64,000 bases of DNA from Johnsonella sp. (GTDB lineage: Bacteria; Bacillota; Clostridia; Lachnospirales; Lachnospiraceae), in assembly GCA_030529445.1 (NCBI GenBank), contig JAUMWW010000006.1:1-64000 (forward strand), in the 5' to 3' direction. A program made the position numbers and the translations under genes. The notes under the pieces were generated by a model that was not told where the DNA came from, ran no database searches, and worked only from the letters and a program-made list of their open reading frames with translations. The stretch's first letter is position 1. Each line of letters opens with the position of its first letter. Below are positions 8,566 through 16,311 of this stretch, in pieces.

Positions 8566-9606
8566 TCAGACAATCAGAATGGGCTTTTTGTCTTCTTCGA
8601 CGACCCTGCCGATGATGCTGGCTTCGGGGCATACTTTTTTGATTGCCTCAAAGACTCTCTGCGCATCGTTTTCGGCGACGCTGTAGATCAGTCCTCCGGA
8701 GGTCTGGGGATCAAAAAGAAGATCCGCGACATTAACGGGAAGATGATCGGGAAGGAGCACTTTTTTCATCAGATGCTTTTTATTGGCATAGGTTGCCGCG
8801 GGCACCAGACCGAATGAGGCATAGGAGAGCGCCCCCTCAAGCATGGGCACCTTATTGTATTCGATCGCAATGCTCAGACCGCTTTTATCGCACATCTCGA
8901 AGCTGTGCCCGATCAGTGAAAAACCGGTAACATCCGTGCAGGCGTGGACGGAATCGAAGCTTCGCACCGCATCGGCGGCATATTTATTCAGCTTTGTCAT
9001 CGAAAGAAGGAGCTTTTTATATTGCTCCTCGCTCAGAAGCCCTCCCTTATGCCCATTGATCAGGACTCCCGTGCCGATCGCCTTGGTCAGAATCAGAACA
9101 TCGTTTTTTTGGATGCCGTTATTGCAGAGGACTTTTTTCGGGTGCACCAGTCCGGATACGCAGAGCCCGTATTTCGGAACCTCGTCCTGTATGGTATGCC
9201 CGCCGACTACGATCGCTCCCGCCTCTCTGATCTTGTCATAGCCGCCGCGCAGAATCGCATTGACCGCTTCCGGAGGAAATTTTGCCGGGTACATCAGTAT
9301 ATTCATGCAGAGCTTCGCTTCTCCTCCCATCGCCCAGACATCGGAAAGAGAGTTTGCGGCAGCGATCTGCCCGTATTCATAAGGATCATCTACGGCGGGG
9401 GGAAAGATATCTACAGTCTGTATCAGCGCGAGATCTTCCCTGAGCCGATAAACAGCCGCGTCATCGGCGGTATCAAAACCGACCAGAAGATTCGGGTCGG
9501 AAAAAGAAGGCAGATTGCGCAGAACCTGCGCAAGGTCATCGGGACCTATCTTGGAAGCTCAGCCTCCGCAGCCTCCCGTCATTGTTATCAACTTAATTTT
9601 ATCCAT
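8566..9606 (-). CDS. selD: Selenide, water dikinase SelD, selenocysteine-containing
   Basis: Read with UGA at codon 16 (9561-9559) as selenocysteine, the gene gives 346 residues, the normal SelD length. The N-terminus reads MDKIKLITMTGGCGG-Sec-ASKIGP, placing Sec at the active-site position usually occupied by Cys or Sec, three residues before the essential Lys. There is no other stop up to 8566. Downstream are the expected DPNLLVG, DDAAVY, QTVD, DDPY and GQIAAANSLSD motifs. SelD makes selenophosphate from selenide and ATP for Sec-tRNA and selenouridine. A conventional call would begin at 9330 and lose 92 residues including the active site. GGAGA precedes the ATG. No selA, selB or selC lies in the window. 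Confidence 0.93.
9515..9533 (-). promoter_or_regulatory. Bacterial SECIS hairpin in selD
   Basis: On the coding strand an 8-bp perfect stem TTGCGCAG/CTGCGCAA closes a GTT loop, with a G directly before the loop U's as in bacterial SECIS elements. It begins 25 bases after the in-frame UGA, within the usual distance for SelB-dependent recoding. Confidence 0.75.
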
Positions 9607-9639
9607 GATTTCTGTCTCCGAAATTTCAAAAATATAATT

Positions 9640-9680
9640 TTTATCCTCACAATCATAGCATAGATTACAGAGAGGATAAA
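9640..9680. promoter_or_regulatory. Inverted repeat in the selD promoter region
   Basis: TTTATCCTC (9640-9648) and GAGGATAAA (9672-9680) are perfect complements separated by 23 bases. The minus-strand TATGAT, a possible -10 box of selD, lies between the arms, so the repeat may be an operator or a leader hairpin. Confidence 0.35.
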
Positions 9681-9821
9681 GCGCTTCTTTTTAACCGGAA
9701 GTAAATGGGGATTTAGGGGGCATTCCTCCGGATCCGCCCCGATCTTTCGTATGGACGAGAACCGGGGAGTCTGCTAAGATAATAAAAACTGTTGAACTCA
9801 TCAAGAATAAGGAGAATATAT

Positions 9822-10274
9822 ATGTTGGAAATAGGAAGCAAGGCGCCGGAATTTTCTCTGCCCGATCAGAATAATCATATGGTAAGCCTTTCGGATTTCA
9901 GAGGAAAAAAGGTGATCCTGTATTTTTATCCGAAGGATGATACACCGGGATGTACTGCCCAGGCATGCAATTTTACGGAAAGATTTCCGCAGATTGCGGA
10001 GAAGGGGGCGGTGGTGCTGGGAATCAGCAAAGACAGCGTGGAGTCTCATCGGAAGTTTCACGCGAAGTACGGATTAAGCTTTCCTTTGCTTTCCGATCCG
10101 GAGCTCAAAGTGCTCCAGGCGTATGACGCATGGAAGGAGAAGAAGCTTTACGGAAAAAGCTTTCTCGGGGTCATCAGGTGCACGTATCTGATTGACGAGG
10201 AGGGAGTGATTATCAAGACGATAGCCAAAGCGAAGGCGAAGGAAAATGCGGATCAGATGCTGAAGTATCTCTAA
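9822..10274 (+). CDS. bcp: Thioredoxin-dependent thiol peroxidase (BCP/PrxQ)
   Basis: A 150-residue cytosolic peroxiredoxin. Peroxidatic Cys44 and resolving Cys49 are in TPGCTAQACNF, the PrxQ spacing of four residues between cysteines. It reduces hydroperoxides using thioredoxin. The start at 9822 is set by AAGGAG eight bases upstream; an upstream in-frame start at 9792 has no ribosome site. Monocistronic, ended by the terminator at 10316-10349. Confidence 0.95.
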   Translation: MLEIGSKAPEFSLPDQNNHMVSLSDFRGKKVILYFYPKDDTPGCTAQACNFTERFPQIAEKGAVVLGISKDSVESHRKFHAKYGLSFPLLSDPELKVLQAYDAWKEKKLYGKSFLGVIRCTYLIDEEGVIIKTIAKAKAKENADQMLKYL

Positions 10275-10315
10275 TCCGGATTTGAGAGCTTACGTTTTTC
10301 TTAGCAAATCTTTTC

Positions 10316-10349
10316 AGGTCGGTGCCGTATTTGCATACCGACCTTTTTT
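10316..10349 (+). terminator. Rho-independent terminator of bcp
   Basis: AGGTCGGT (10316-10323) pairs with ACCGACCT (10337-10344), followed by a run of T. The loop contains the -35 box of the next promoter. Confidence 0.88.
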
Positions 10350-10359
10350 ATGCTATACT
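10331..10359 (+). promoter_or_regulatory. Promoter of the cdaA operon, overlapping the bcp terminator
   Basis: TTGCAT (10331-10336) and TATACT (10354-10359) have a 17-base spacer. The -35 box lies in the terminator loop and the spacer contains the terminator's right arm and T-run. Confidence 0.6.
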
Positions 10360-10418
10360 TTGCTAATGAGAAACGGTATTTTTGAACCATAAAAAACAGA
10401 ATTGATAAGAGGTTTTCT

Positions 10419-10838
10419 ATGCTGAATGAGGACAAGATAAAATTGATGGCAGAGCTCTCGATCATGGAGAAAAAATACAATAAAGAAATTTTTTCTATCA
10501 ATGGTTTTTTTAAAGGGGATTATATCTTGAAAAATCTGCTGCAATCATTTTTGGGATTCAGCTTTTGCTATGTTTTGTTTTTGGGGCTTGAGCTGCTTTA
10601 CAGCCTGGAAAAAATCATCAATACGATTAATGTATCCGATGTGCTGGTGATTTTTTACGGTTATCTGCTGCGCTATGTCATCGGTCTGATCATTTTCGAG
10701 ATCATTACATGGTATATCAGCAAAATAAGATATGAGAGCGCGCTCAAGAAAAAAGGTCTCTATATGGCAAAACTCAAGAGGCTTCAAAAAAGATATGATT
10801 TTCAGAATAAGAGCAAAGAGCTTGGAGGAATAAAATAA
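10419..10838 (+). CDS. Unnamed small membrane protein, first gene of the cdaA operon
   Basis: I do not recognise a family. The 139-residue protein has a charged N-terminal helix (1-35), two membrane segments at about 38-62 and 76-100, and a strongly basic C-terminal helix with coiled-coil character (KKKGLYMAKLKRLQKRY). Both ends should face the cytosol. AGAGG precedes the ATG. Its stop overlaps the next start by one base (TAATG), so translation of the two is probably coupled, and both precede the c-di-AMP cyclase gene. A link to c-di-AMP control or to the neighbouring membrane protein is inference from position only. Confidence 0.75.
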   Translation: MLNEDKIKLMAELSIMEKKYNKEIFSINGFFKGDYILKNLLQSFLGFSFCYVLFLGLELLYSLEKIINTINVSDVLVIFYGYLLRYVIGLIIFEIITWYISKIRYESALKKKGLYMAKLKRLQKRYDFQNKSKELGGIK

Positions 10839-11863
10839 TGCTGAGTCTGCTGGTGGCAAGAGAGAAAATAAGGGCATTTTATGCAAAATATGACCTCTTT
10901 ATCAATCCTTTGATTAAATTTATTTTGGTTCTTTCGGTTTTGGTTTTAATCAAGAGCAATATAGGATATGCCGAGGCTCTCAATAATCCGCTGATCAGCG
11001 TAGGACTCGCATTGGTCTGCTCCGTGCTTCCCTTCGGCGGTATTTCTTTCGTCCTTTCTTTATATCTTCTTTTAGACGTATATAAGGCTTCCTATGATAT
11101 GGCGATTATTCTTGCCGTTATGCTGATCTGCATTGCGGTTTTATATTATGGCTTCAAACCGGGCGACAGCTTTCTTTTGATTCTGACGCCGCTGGCGTTT
11201 GCGCTGAAAATACCCTACGCGGTGCCCCTGCTGGTCGGATTGGGAGGGGGGCTGCTCTCGGCGATACCGGTCAGCTTCGGCGTGGTTTTATATTATTTTA
11301 TTATTTTTATCAAATACAATATCGGAACATTAACCAATGCAAGCTCCGTGGAGATTACGCAAAAATACATGATTCTGATCGAGGGGGCTTTTCATAATAA
11401 GACGATGAATTTGATGATGATCAGTTTTATCATCTGTATCGTGGTCGTGTATCTTGTCAGGACGCTTTCCATCAATTATGCATGGCTGGTGGCGATCGTT
11501 TCCGGCATCGTGACGGAGCTGACCCTGATCTTTATCGGAGATCTGGTATACGGTATTAAGCTGCAGCCGGGCGAACTGATCGGGGGAATGGTCTTATCGG
11601 CGCTGATCGCGGCGATCTATCATTTCTTTGTGTTTGCGGTCGATTACAGCCATACGGAATACACGCAGTTTGAAGATGACGATTATTATTACTATGTAAA
11701 GGCGGTACCTAAGATTGTTGTTGCGACGCCGGACAGAAAGGTTCAGAAATTTTCACCTTCAAAGTCGGATAAGAAGCTGCAAAGATGGGGCGTGAGAAAA
11801 GCGAAGTCGGTGCCCTCCGAGCCGAAGGAGAAAAAAATACAGGATATCGACTTAAGCAGATAA
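10838..11863 (+). CDS. Unnamed polytopic membrane protein upstream of cdaA
   Basis: A 341-residue protein with about eight membrane segments between residues 20 and 275, including a glycine-rich GLGGGLLSA segment near 133. A cytosolic tail of about 65 residues starts with an acidic-aromatic patch (FEDDDYYYYVKAV) and continues basic and lysine-rich. No transporter signature or catalytic motif was recognised. It overlaps the preceding gene by one base and is followed after 18 bases by cdaA, so the three are one transcription unit. It may be a membrane partner or effector of the cyclase; that is inferred only from gene order. Confidence 0.8.
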   Translation: MLSLLVAREKIRAFYAKYDLFINPLIKFILVLSVLVLIKSNIGYAEALNNPLISVGLALVCSVLPFGGISFVLSLYLLLDVYKASYDMAIILAVMLICIAVLYYGFKPGDSFLLILTPLAFALKIPYAVPLLVGLGGGLLSAIPVSFGVVLYYFIIFIKYNIGTLTNASSVEITQKYMILIEGAFHNKTMNLMMISFIICIVVVYLVRTLSINYAWLVAIVSGIVTELTLIFIGDLVYGIKLQPGELIGGMVLSALIAAIYHFFVFAVDYSHTEYTQFEDDDYYYYVKAVPKIVVATPDRKVQKFSPSKSDKKLQRWGVRKAKSVPSEPKEKKIQDIDLSR

Positions 11864-11881
11864 AAGTGAAGGTGATAAGGG

Positions 11882-12742
11882 ATGAGATTCATTGACAGAA
11901 TATGGGCGGTGTTTTCCGGATGGCCGAGAATTACATGGTCAAATCTTTTTGAGATTTTCATTATAGCCTATCTGGTATATGAGATACTGCTCTGGATCAA
12001 GAACAGCAGAGCATGGGTGCTTTTGCAGGGGCTTGCGATTATTTTTGTGTTTACCGCGCTTGCGGCATTGTTCAGGTTTGATACGATTCTCTGGATTATC
12101 GGTAAAATCGCGACGATTGCGGTTACCGCCCTGATTATTATTTTTCAGCCGGAATTGCGGCGCGCCCTGGAACAGCTCGGCAGCAGCAATATCTTGTCAT
12201 TCATGTTCGTCAACGACAAGACGGTATACGGATTTTCGGAGGCGACGATAGAGGAGCTGGTAAAGGCGGCGGCGCAGCTCTCCCAGACGAAGACGGGAGC
12301 GCTGATCGTGATCGAGAGGACGGAATCGCTCAGAGAGATCGAGGGAACGGGAATAAAAATAGACGGCAAGGTAAGCAGCCAGCTGCTGATCAATATTTTC
12401 GAGCATAATACTCCGCTGCATGACGGAGCCGTGCTGATCAGGGGAACGAGGATTGTTGCGGCGACCTGCTATTTGCCCTTGAGCGATAATATGAATATCA
12501 GCAAAATATACGGAACCAGACATAGAGCCGCTTTAGGCATCAGCGAGGTGACGGATTCCTGCACCGTCGTTATTTCGGAGGAGACCGGAAGGATATCGGT
12601 GGCGCAAAGAGGTGTTTTGAGCAGATTGAAAAACGAATTGGAACTGAGAATCATCTTAAAAGGGCTTTTGGAGAAGCCGGAGGCGGGCAAGAGAAAATTC
12701 AGATGGAGGAGATGGTTGAGTAATGAAAGAAAAGCTGACTAA
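11882..12742 (+). CDS. cdaA: Diadenylate cyclase CdaA
   Basis: A 286-residue protein with three membrane segments in residues 1-95 and a DAC (DisA_N) catalytic domain at about 100-245. The catalytic motifs are visible: LHDGAVLIRG (DGA) and GTRHRAALGIS (RHR). It condenses two ATP to c-di-AMP, the messenger that governs K+ and osmolyte uptake and wall integrity in Firmicutes. Its last 20 bases overlap cdaR, its membrane regulator. The C-terminus carries a basic tail (RKFRWRRW). GlmM, the usual third partner, is not in the window. Confidence 0.96.
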   Translation: MRFIDRIWAVFSGWPRITWSNLFEIFIIAYLVYEILLWIKNSRAWVLLQGLAIIFVFTALAALFRFDTILWIIGKIATIAVTALIIIFQPELRRALEQLGSSNILSFMFVNDKTVYGFSEATIEELVKAAAQLSQTKTGALIVIERTESLREIEGTGIKIDGKVSSQLLINIFEHNTPLHDGAVLIRGTRIVAATCYLPLSDNMNISKIYGTRHRAALGISEVTDSCTVVISEETGRISVAQRGVLSRLKNELELRIILKGLLEKPEAGKRKFRWRRWLSNERKAD

Positions 12743-14294
12743 GAATCTGGGCTTAAAGGCCGCCTCCCTGGTATTGGCGTTTATCGTATGGCTGATCGTG
12801 GTCAATATCTCGAATCCGGAGGTTACCGGAACCAAGACCGTTCAATTGGAGATTCTCAACGATTATATTATTACGGATGCGGCAAAGACCTATGATATTT
12901 TGGGAAGGCGTACGGTCAGCGTTTCTTACAGCGTGAGAGCATTGGACGCACCGAGGATCAAAGCTTCGGATTTTAATGCAAGCATAGATCTCCAAAAGCT
13001 TTATTCCGTCACCGGTGCCGTGCCGGTCGATATCGAGGTCGTCAATAACAGAGATCTGATCATCGGAAACCCTCAGGCAAAGCCGCAGACGATCAAGGTG
13101 AGCACGGAGGATATCCAGAGAAAGAGCTTCAAGCTTTCGACCCATGCGATCGGAGAGCCGGCGGAGGGGCTTGCAGTAGGAGAAATCAAGCTGGATCCTT
13201 CTTCGATTTATCTGAACGGTCCGGTATCCATGATCGGTCAGATCAGCAGCGTCGGCATCGAAGTCGATGTGGAGGGCGCAAGCGATGATATAACGGGTAC
13301 GGCAAAGCCGATTTTATACGATGCAAACGGAAACCGCCTCAATATCGGCGACAGCAGGCTGGTATTCGATAATGAACAGGTATGGTATACCGCGACCATT
13401 CTCAGGGGAAAGAGCCTTTCCTTGGCATTTAATGTCGGAGGAGAACCGGCTTCGGGCTATCGCTTTACGGGTGCGGAAAGCTCCGTCAAGTCCATACAGG
13501 TGATCGGGCTCTCGACAGCATTGGAGGGAGTGTCCGCAGTTGAAATCCCCCCCTCCGTCCTAAATATTGCCGGTGCGACGGAGAATAAGACGATTGTATT
13601 GGATTTGCAGGAATTTCTTCCGGAGGGAATCAGTCCGGCGGGGAATTCCCAAGTCAGTGTTACCTTAAAAGTAGAAGCGGTAAACAAGAAGAATTTTGAA
13701 CTCCAGCTTTCGGATATGGCGGTGCTGGGCAGCCAGCCCGGCTATGTGTATGAGCTTGTTCCGGAAACGATTACGGTGATTGCCTCCGGACCCTCCGAGG
13801 CGCTCCAAAAAATGAATGCCGGAGATCTCAATGCCAAGCTGAATTTTACGGGACTTAGTGAGGGAAGGCATAGACCGGAACTCGGGGTTACTCCTCCTCA
13901 GGGGATTTATATCGATTCACATACTCCGTTTGAGCTGGTTATTTTCAAAGAGGGGGAGAGAGAATCCGATGAAAGCCGGGAGGGAGTGCAGCAAGAGGAA
14001 GAAGATATCGATACGGAATCGTCAAAGGAAGAAAACAGCACGGAAACGCTGGCTCCGACCAAAAAATCGAATTTGCCCACGGTTCCTTCAAAGCCGGAAG
14101 AGAGTTCGCCGCAGGAGACGGGTGTACAGGGAACAAAGCCTTCCTCTACGGAGCACGGAACGGGAAGGCATCAGACGGAGAGCGGCAGCGCGGCAAAGCC
14201 GAGCGCTTCGGGGAGCAAGACTCCTTCTGTAAATATCAGACCCTCCGGAACCTCGGTACCGGAGACCAATACAACGACCGCTCCTTCCGGATAA
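12723..14294 (+). CDS. cdaR: CdaR (YbbR-repeat) regulator of CdaA
   Basis: A 523-residue protein with one N-terminal membrane segment (about 10-28, AASLVLAFIVWLIVVNI) followed by extracellular YbbR repeats to about residue 420. The last 95 residues form a low-complexity Ser/Thr/Glu/Pro-rich tail that resembles a wall-spanning spacer. CdaR binds CdaA in the membrane and tunes c-di-AMP synthesis. The start overlaps the end of cdaA, which points to coupled translation. Length is in the range of clostridial CdaR proteins with long tails. Confidence 0.93.
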   Translation: MKEKLTKNLGLKAASLVLAFIVWLIVVNISNPEVTGTKTVQLEILNDYIITDAAKTYDILGRRTVSVSYSVRALDAPRIKASDFNASIDLQKLYSVTGAVPVDIEVVNNRDLIIGNPQAKPQTIKVSTEDIQRKSFKLSTHAIGEPAEGLAVGEIKLDPSSIYLNGPVSMIGQISSVGIEVDVEGASDDITGTAKPILYDANGNRLNIGDSRLVFDNEQVWYTATILRGKSLSLAFNVGGEPASGYRFTGAESSVKSIQVIGLSTALEGVSAVEIPPSVLNIAGATENKTIVLDLQEFLPEGISPAGNSQVSVTLKVEAVNKKNFELQLSDMAVLGSQPGYVYELVPETITVIASGPSEALQKMNAGDLNAKLNFTGLSEGRHRPELGVTPPQGIYIDSHTPFELVIFKEGERESDESREGVQQEEEDIDTESSKEENSTETLAPTKKSNLPTVPSKPEESSPQETGVQGTKPSSTEHGTGRHQTESGSAAKPSASGSKTPSVNIRPSGTSVPETNTTTAPSG

Positions 14295-14321
14295 GGATCA
14301 GGCAGGATAAAGGAGAAAGCT

Positions 14322-14591
14322 ATGGTAAGCCAAAAGGTTAAGATCATCAATCCCAGCGGGCTACATTTGAGGCCGGCGGGAAATCTCTGCAAAGAGGCAT
14401 TAAAATATGAATCCAAGATCCAGATTGTTTTCGAAAACACCTATGCCAACGCAAAGAGCGTACTCAGTGTTTTGGGCGCCTGCATTAAATGCGGGAGCGA
14501 GATAGAATATATCTGTGAGGGCAAGGATGAAATAGAGGCGCTGGAAGCCGTAGTGGAATTGACCAAGGCGGGATTCGGAGAAGAAGAATAA
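14322..14591 (+). CDS. ptsH: HPr family phosphocarrier protein
   Basis: An 89-residue HPr. The phospho-acceptor His15 is in SGLHLRPA and the regulatory Ser46 is in ANAKSVLS, so both enzyme I and HPr kinase sites are present. It carries phosphate from enzyme I to sugar-specific EII components. A good AAGGAG site precedes the ATG. It lies 27 bases after cdaR and 13 before ptsI, so the PTS pair may be read through from the c-di-AMP operon. Two extra cysteines (CIKCG) near residue 54 are unusual but outside the active site. Confidence 0.93.
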   Translation: MVSQKVKIINPSGLHLRPAGNLCKEALKYESKIQIVFENTYANAKSVLSVLGACIKCGSEIEYICEGKDEIEALEAVVELTKAGFGEEE

Positions 14592-14604
14592 GGAGGAATG
14601 GATT

Positions 14605-16311
14605 ATGCTCAAAGGTATCGGAGCCTCTTCGGGGATAGGAATAGGAAGGGCTGTGTTGCTAAGAGAAAGCGAGCCTGAGATTATAAAAAGAGAGATCGCA
14701 TATCCGGATCAGGAGGCGGAGCGTTTTTTGAGCGTTTTGGAAGAAACGAAGGAAGAGACGCAGAAGATGGCAGGGGAGCTTGCACAAAGAGTCGGAGAGG
14801 AAGAAGCCGCCATTTTAAACGCCCATGTTATGCTGATGTCGGATCCCTCGCTCGTGGACGAGATCTTAAAAATTATAAAGAATGATAAGCTCTGTGCGGA
14901 ATATGCGATAGAAAGCATCTGTGATCAGTATGCCATGCTCTTTGCCTCTATGGATGACGAGCTGATGCAGCAAAGAGCCGCGGATATGAAGGATATCAAG
15001 ATGAGACTGGTCAAATCCCTGCTCGGCATCAAGGCTCTCGATCTTTCGAGGCTGCCGGAAGAAAGCATATTGGTGGCGGAGGACCTGACTCCTTCGATGA
15101 CGGCAGGCTTAGATCCGAAGAAGGTCAGAGGAATCCTGACAAAGCTCGGAGGCAGGACCTCCCATAGCGCGATTTTATCCAGGGCGCTCGAGATTCCCGC
15201 GGTGGTTGCGGTTCATGATCTGATCGATCAGGTGAAAGAGGGAGATCTGATCTGCTTCGACGGAGAGAGCGCGGAGGTGCATATCAATCCCGAAGCGGCG
15301 AAGCTGGCGGAGTTTGAGGGCAGGAGAGCCGATTTTCTCAAGGAGAAAAAGGAGCTTGAGTTTTACAAGGGAAAGACTACGGTTACGATGGACGGGATGA
15401 GGGTGGAGCTTGCCGCAAACATAGGAAATCCCGAGGATGCGAAAAAAGCTCTGGAATATGATGCAGAGGGAATCGGGCTTTTTAGGACGGAATTTCTGTT
15501 CATGGACAGGAATCATCTGCCGACAGAGGAGGAGCAGTTTCTTGCATACAAGGAGGTTGCCGCTTTGATGCAGGGAAAGCCCGTGATTATCCGCACCTTG
15601 GATATCGGAGGAGATAAGGAAATTCCCTATATGAATATCGAGAAGGATGAAAATCCCTTCCTCGGATACCGGGCGGTGAGGCTCTGTCTCGACAGAAAAG
15701 ATGATCTGTATAAGCCGCAGCTTCGCGCATTGCTTCGTGCAAGCGCATTCGGAGATATCAGAATCATGGTTCCCTTTGTAAGCTGCGTGGAAGAATTCAG
15801 AGCGGTAAAAGCTCTGATCAGGGAGCTGATGAAGGAGCTTGATGCCGCTTCCCTTCCCTATAATAAAGAAACGAAGATCGGAATTATGGTTGAAACCGCA
15901 GCCGCTTCTCTGATTGCGGATCTGCTGGCAAAAGAAGTTGATTTCTTCAGCATAGGAACTAATGACCTGACCCAATATACCATGGCGGTGGACAGGGGCA
16001 ATATTAAGGTTTCCTACCTCTATTCGACCTATCATCCGGCGGTGCTCAGAAGCATCAGAAATATTATATTTGCGGCGAAAGAAGCGGGCATTACGGTCGG
16101 CATGTGCGGCGAAGCCGCTTCCGATCCGAAGATGATTCCCCTCCTCCTTGCATGGGGGTTGGATGAGTTTTCGATGAGCGCATCGGCAATCCTCAGATCC
16201 AGAAAGCAGATTATGGCTTGCCGGAAAGATACGCTCAAAGAAATCGCCGATAAGGCTCTGAGCTTTGCGACGGAAGAGGAGGTCAGGAAATACTTGGAGG
16301 AGGTATGCTAG
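14605..16311 (+). CDS. ptsI: PTS enzyme I (phosphoenolpyruvate-protein phosphotransferase)
   Basis: A 568-residue protein of normal length. The N-terminal phosphohistidine domain has the active His187 in GGRTSHSAIL. The C-terminal PEP-binding barrel shows GLFRTEFLFM, the KIGIMVET segment and the closing MCGEAASD motif. It takes phosphate from PEP and gives it to HPr. AGGAGG lies upstream of ATG 14605. The last seven bases overlap the start of the next gene, a polymerase-like membrane protein. Confidence 0.97.
   Translation: MLKGIGASSGIGIGRAVLLRESEPEIIKREIAYPDQEAERFLSVLEETKEETQKMAGELAQRVGEEEAAILNAHVMLMSDPSLVDEILKIIKNDKLCAEYAIESICDQYAMLFASMDDELMQQRAADMKDIKMRLVKSLLGIKALDLSRLPEESILVAEDLTPSMTAGLDPKKVRGILTKLGGRTSHSAILSRALEIPAVVAVHDLIDQVKEGDLICFDGESAEVHINPEAAKLAEFEGRRADFLKEKKELEFYKGKTTVTMDGMRVELAANIGNPEDAKKALEYDAEGIGLFRTEFLFMDRNHLPTEEEQFLAYKEVAALMQGKPVIIRTLDIGGDKEIPYMNIEKDENPFLGYRAVRLCLDRKDDLYKPQLRALLRASAFGDIRIMVPFVSCVEEFRAVKALIRELMKELDAASLPYNKETKIGIMVETAAASLIADLLAKEVDFFSIGTNDLTQYTMAVDRGNIKVSYLYSTYHPAVLRSIRNIIFAAKEAGITVGMCGEAASDPKMIPLLLAWGLDEFSMSASAILRSRKQIMACRKDTLKEIADKALSFATEEEVRKYLEEVC

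Noticed and set aside
8566-9330. SelD as a 254-residue protein starting at 9330
   Set aside because: This start lacks the active-site segment; the conserved SelD sequence continues upstream through the UGA to 9606.
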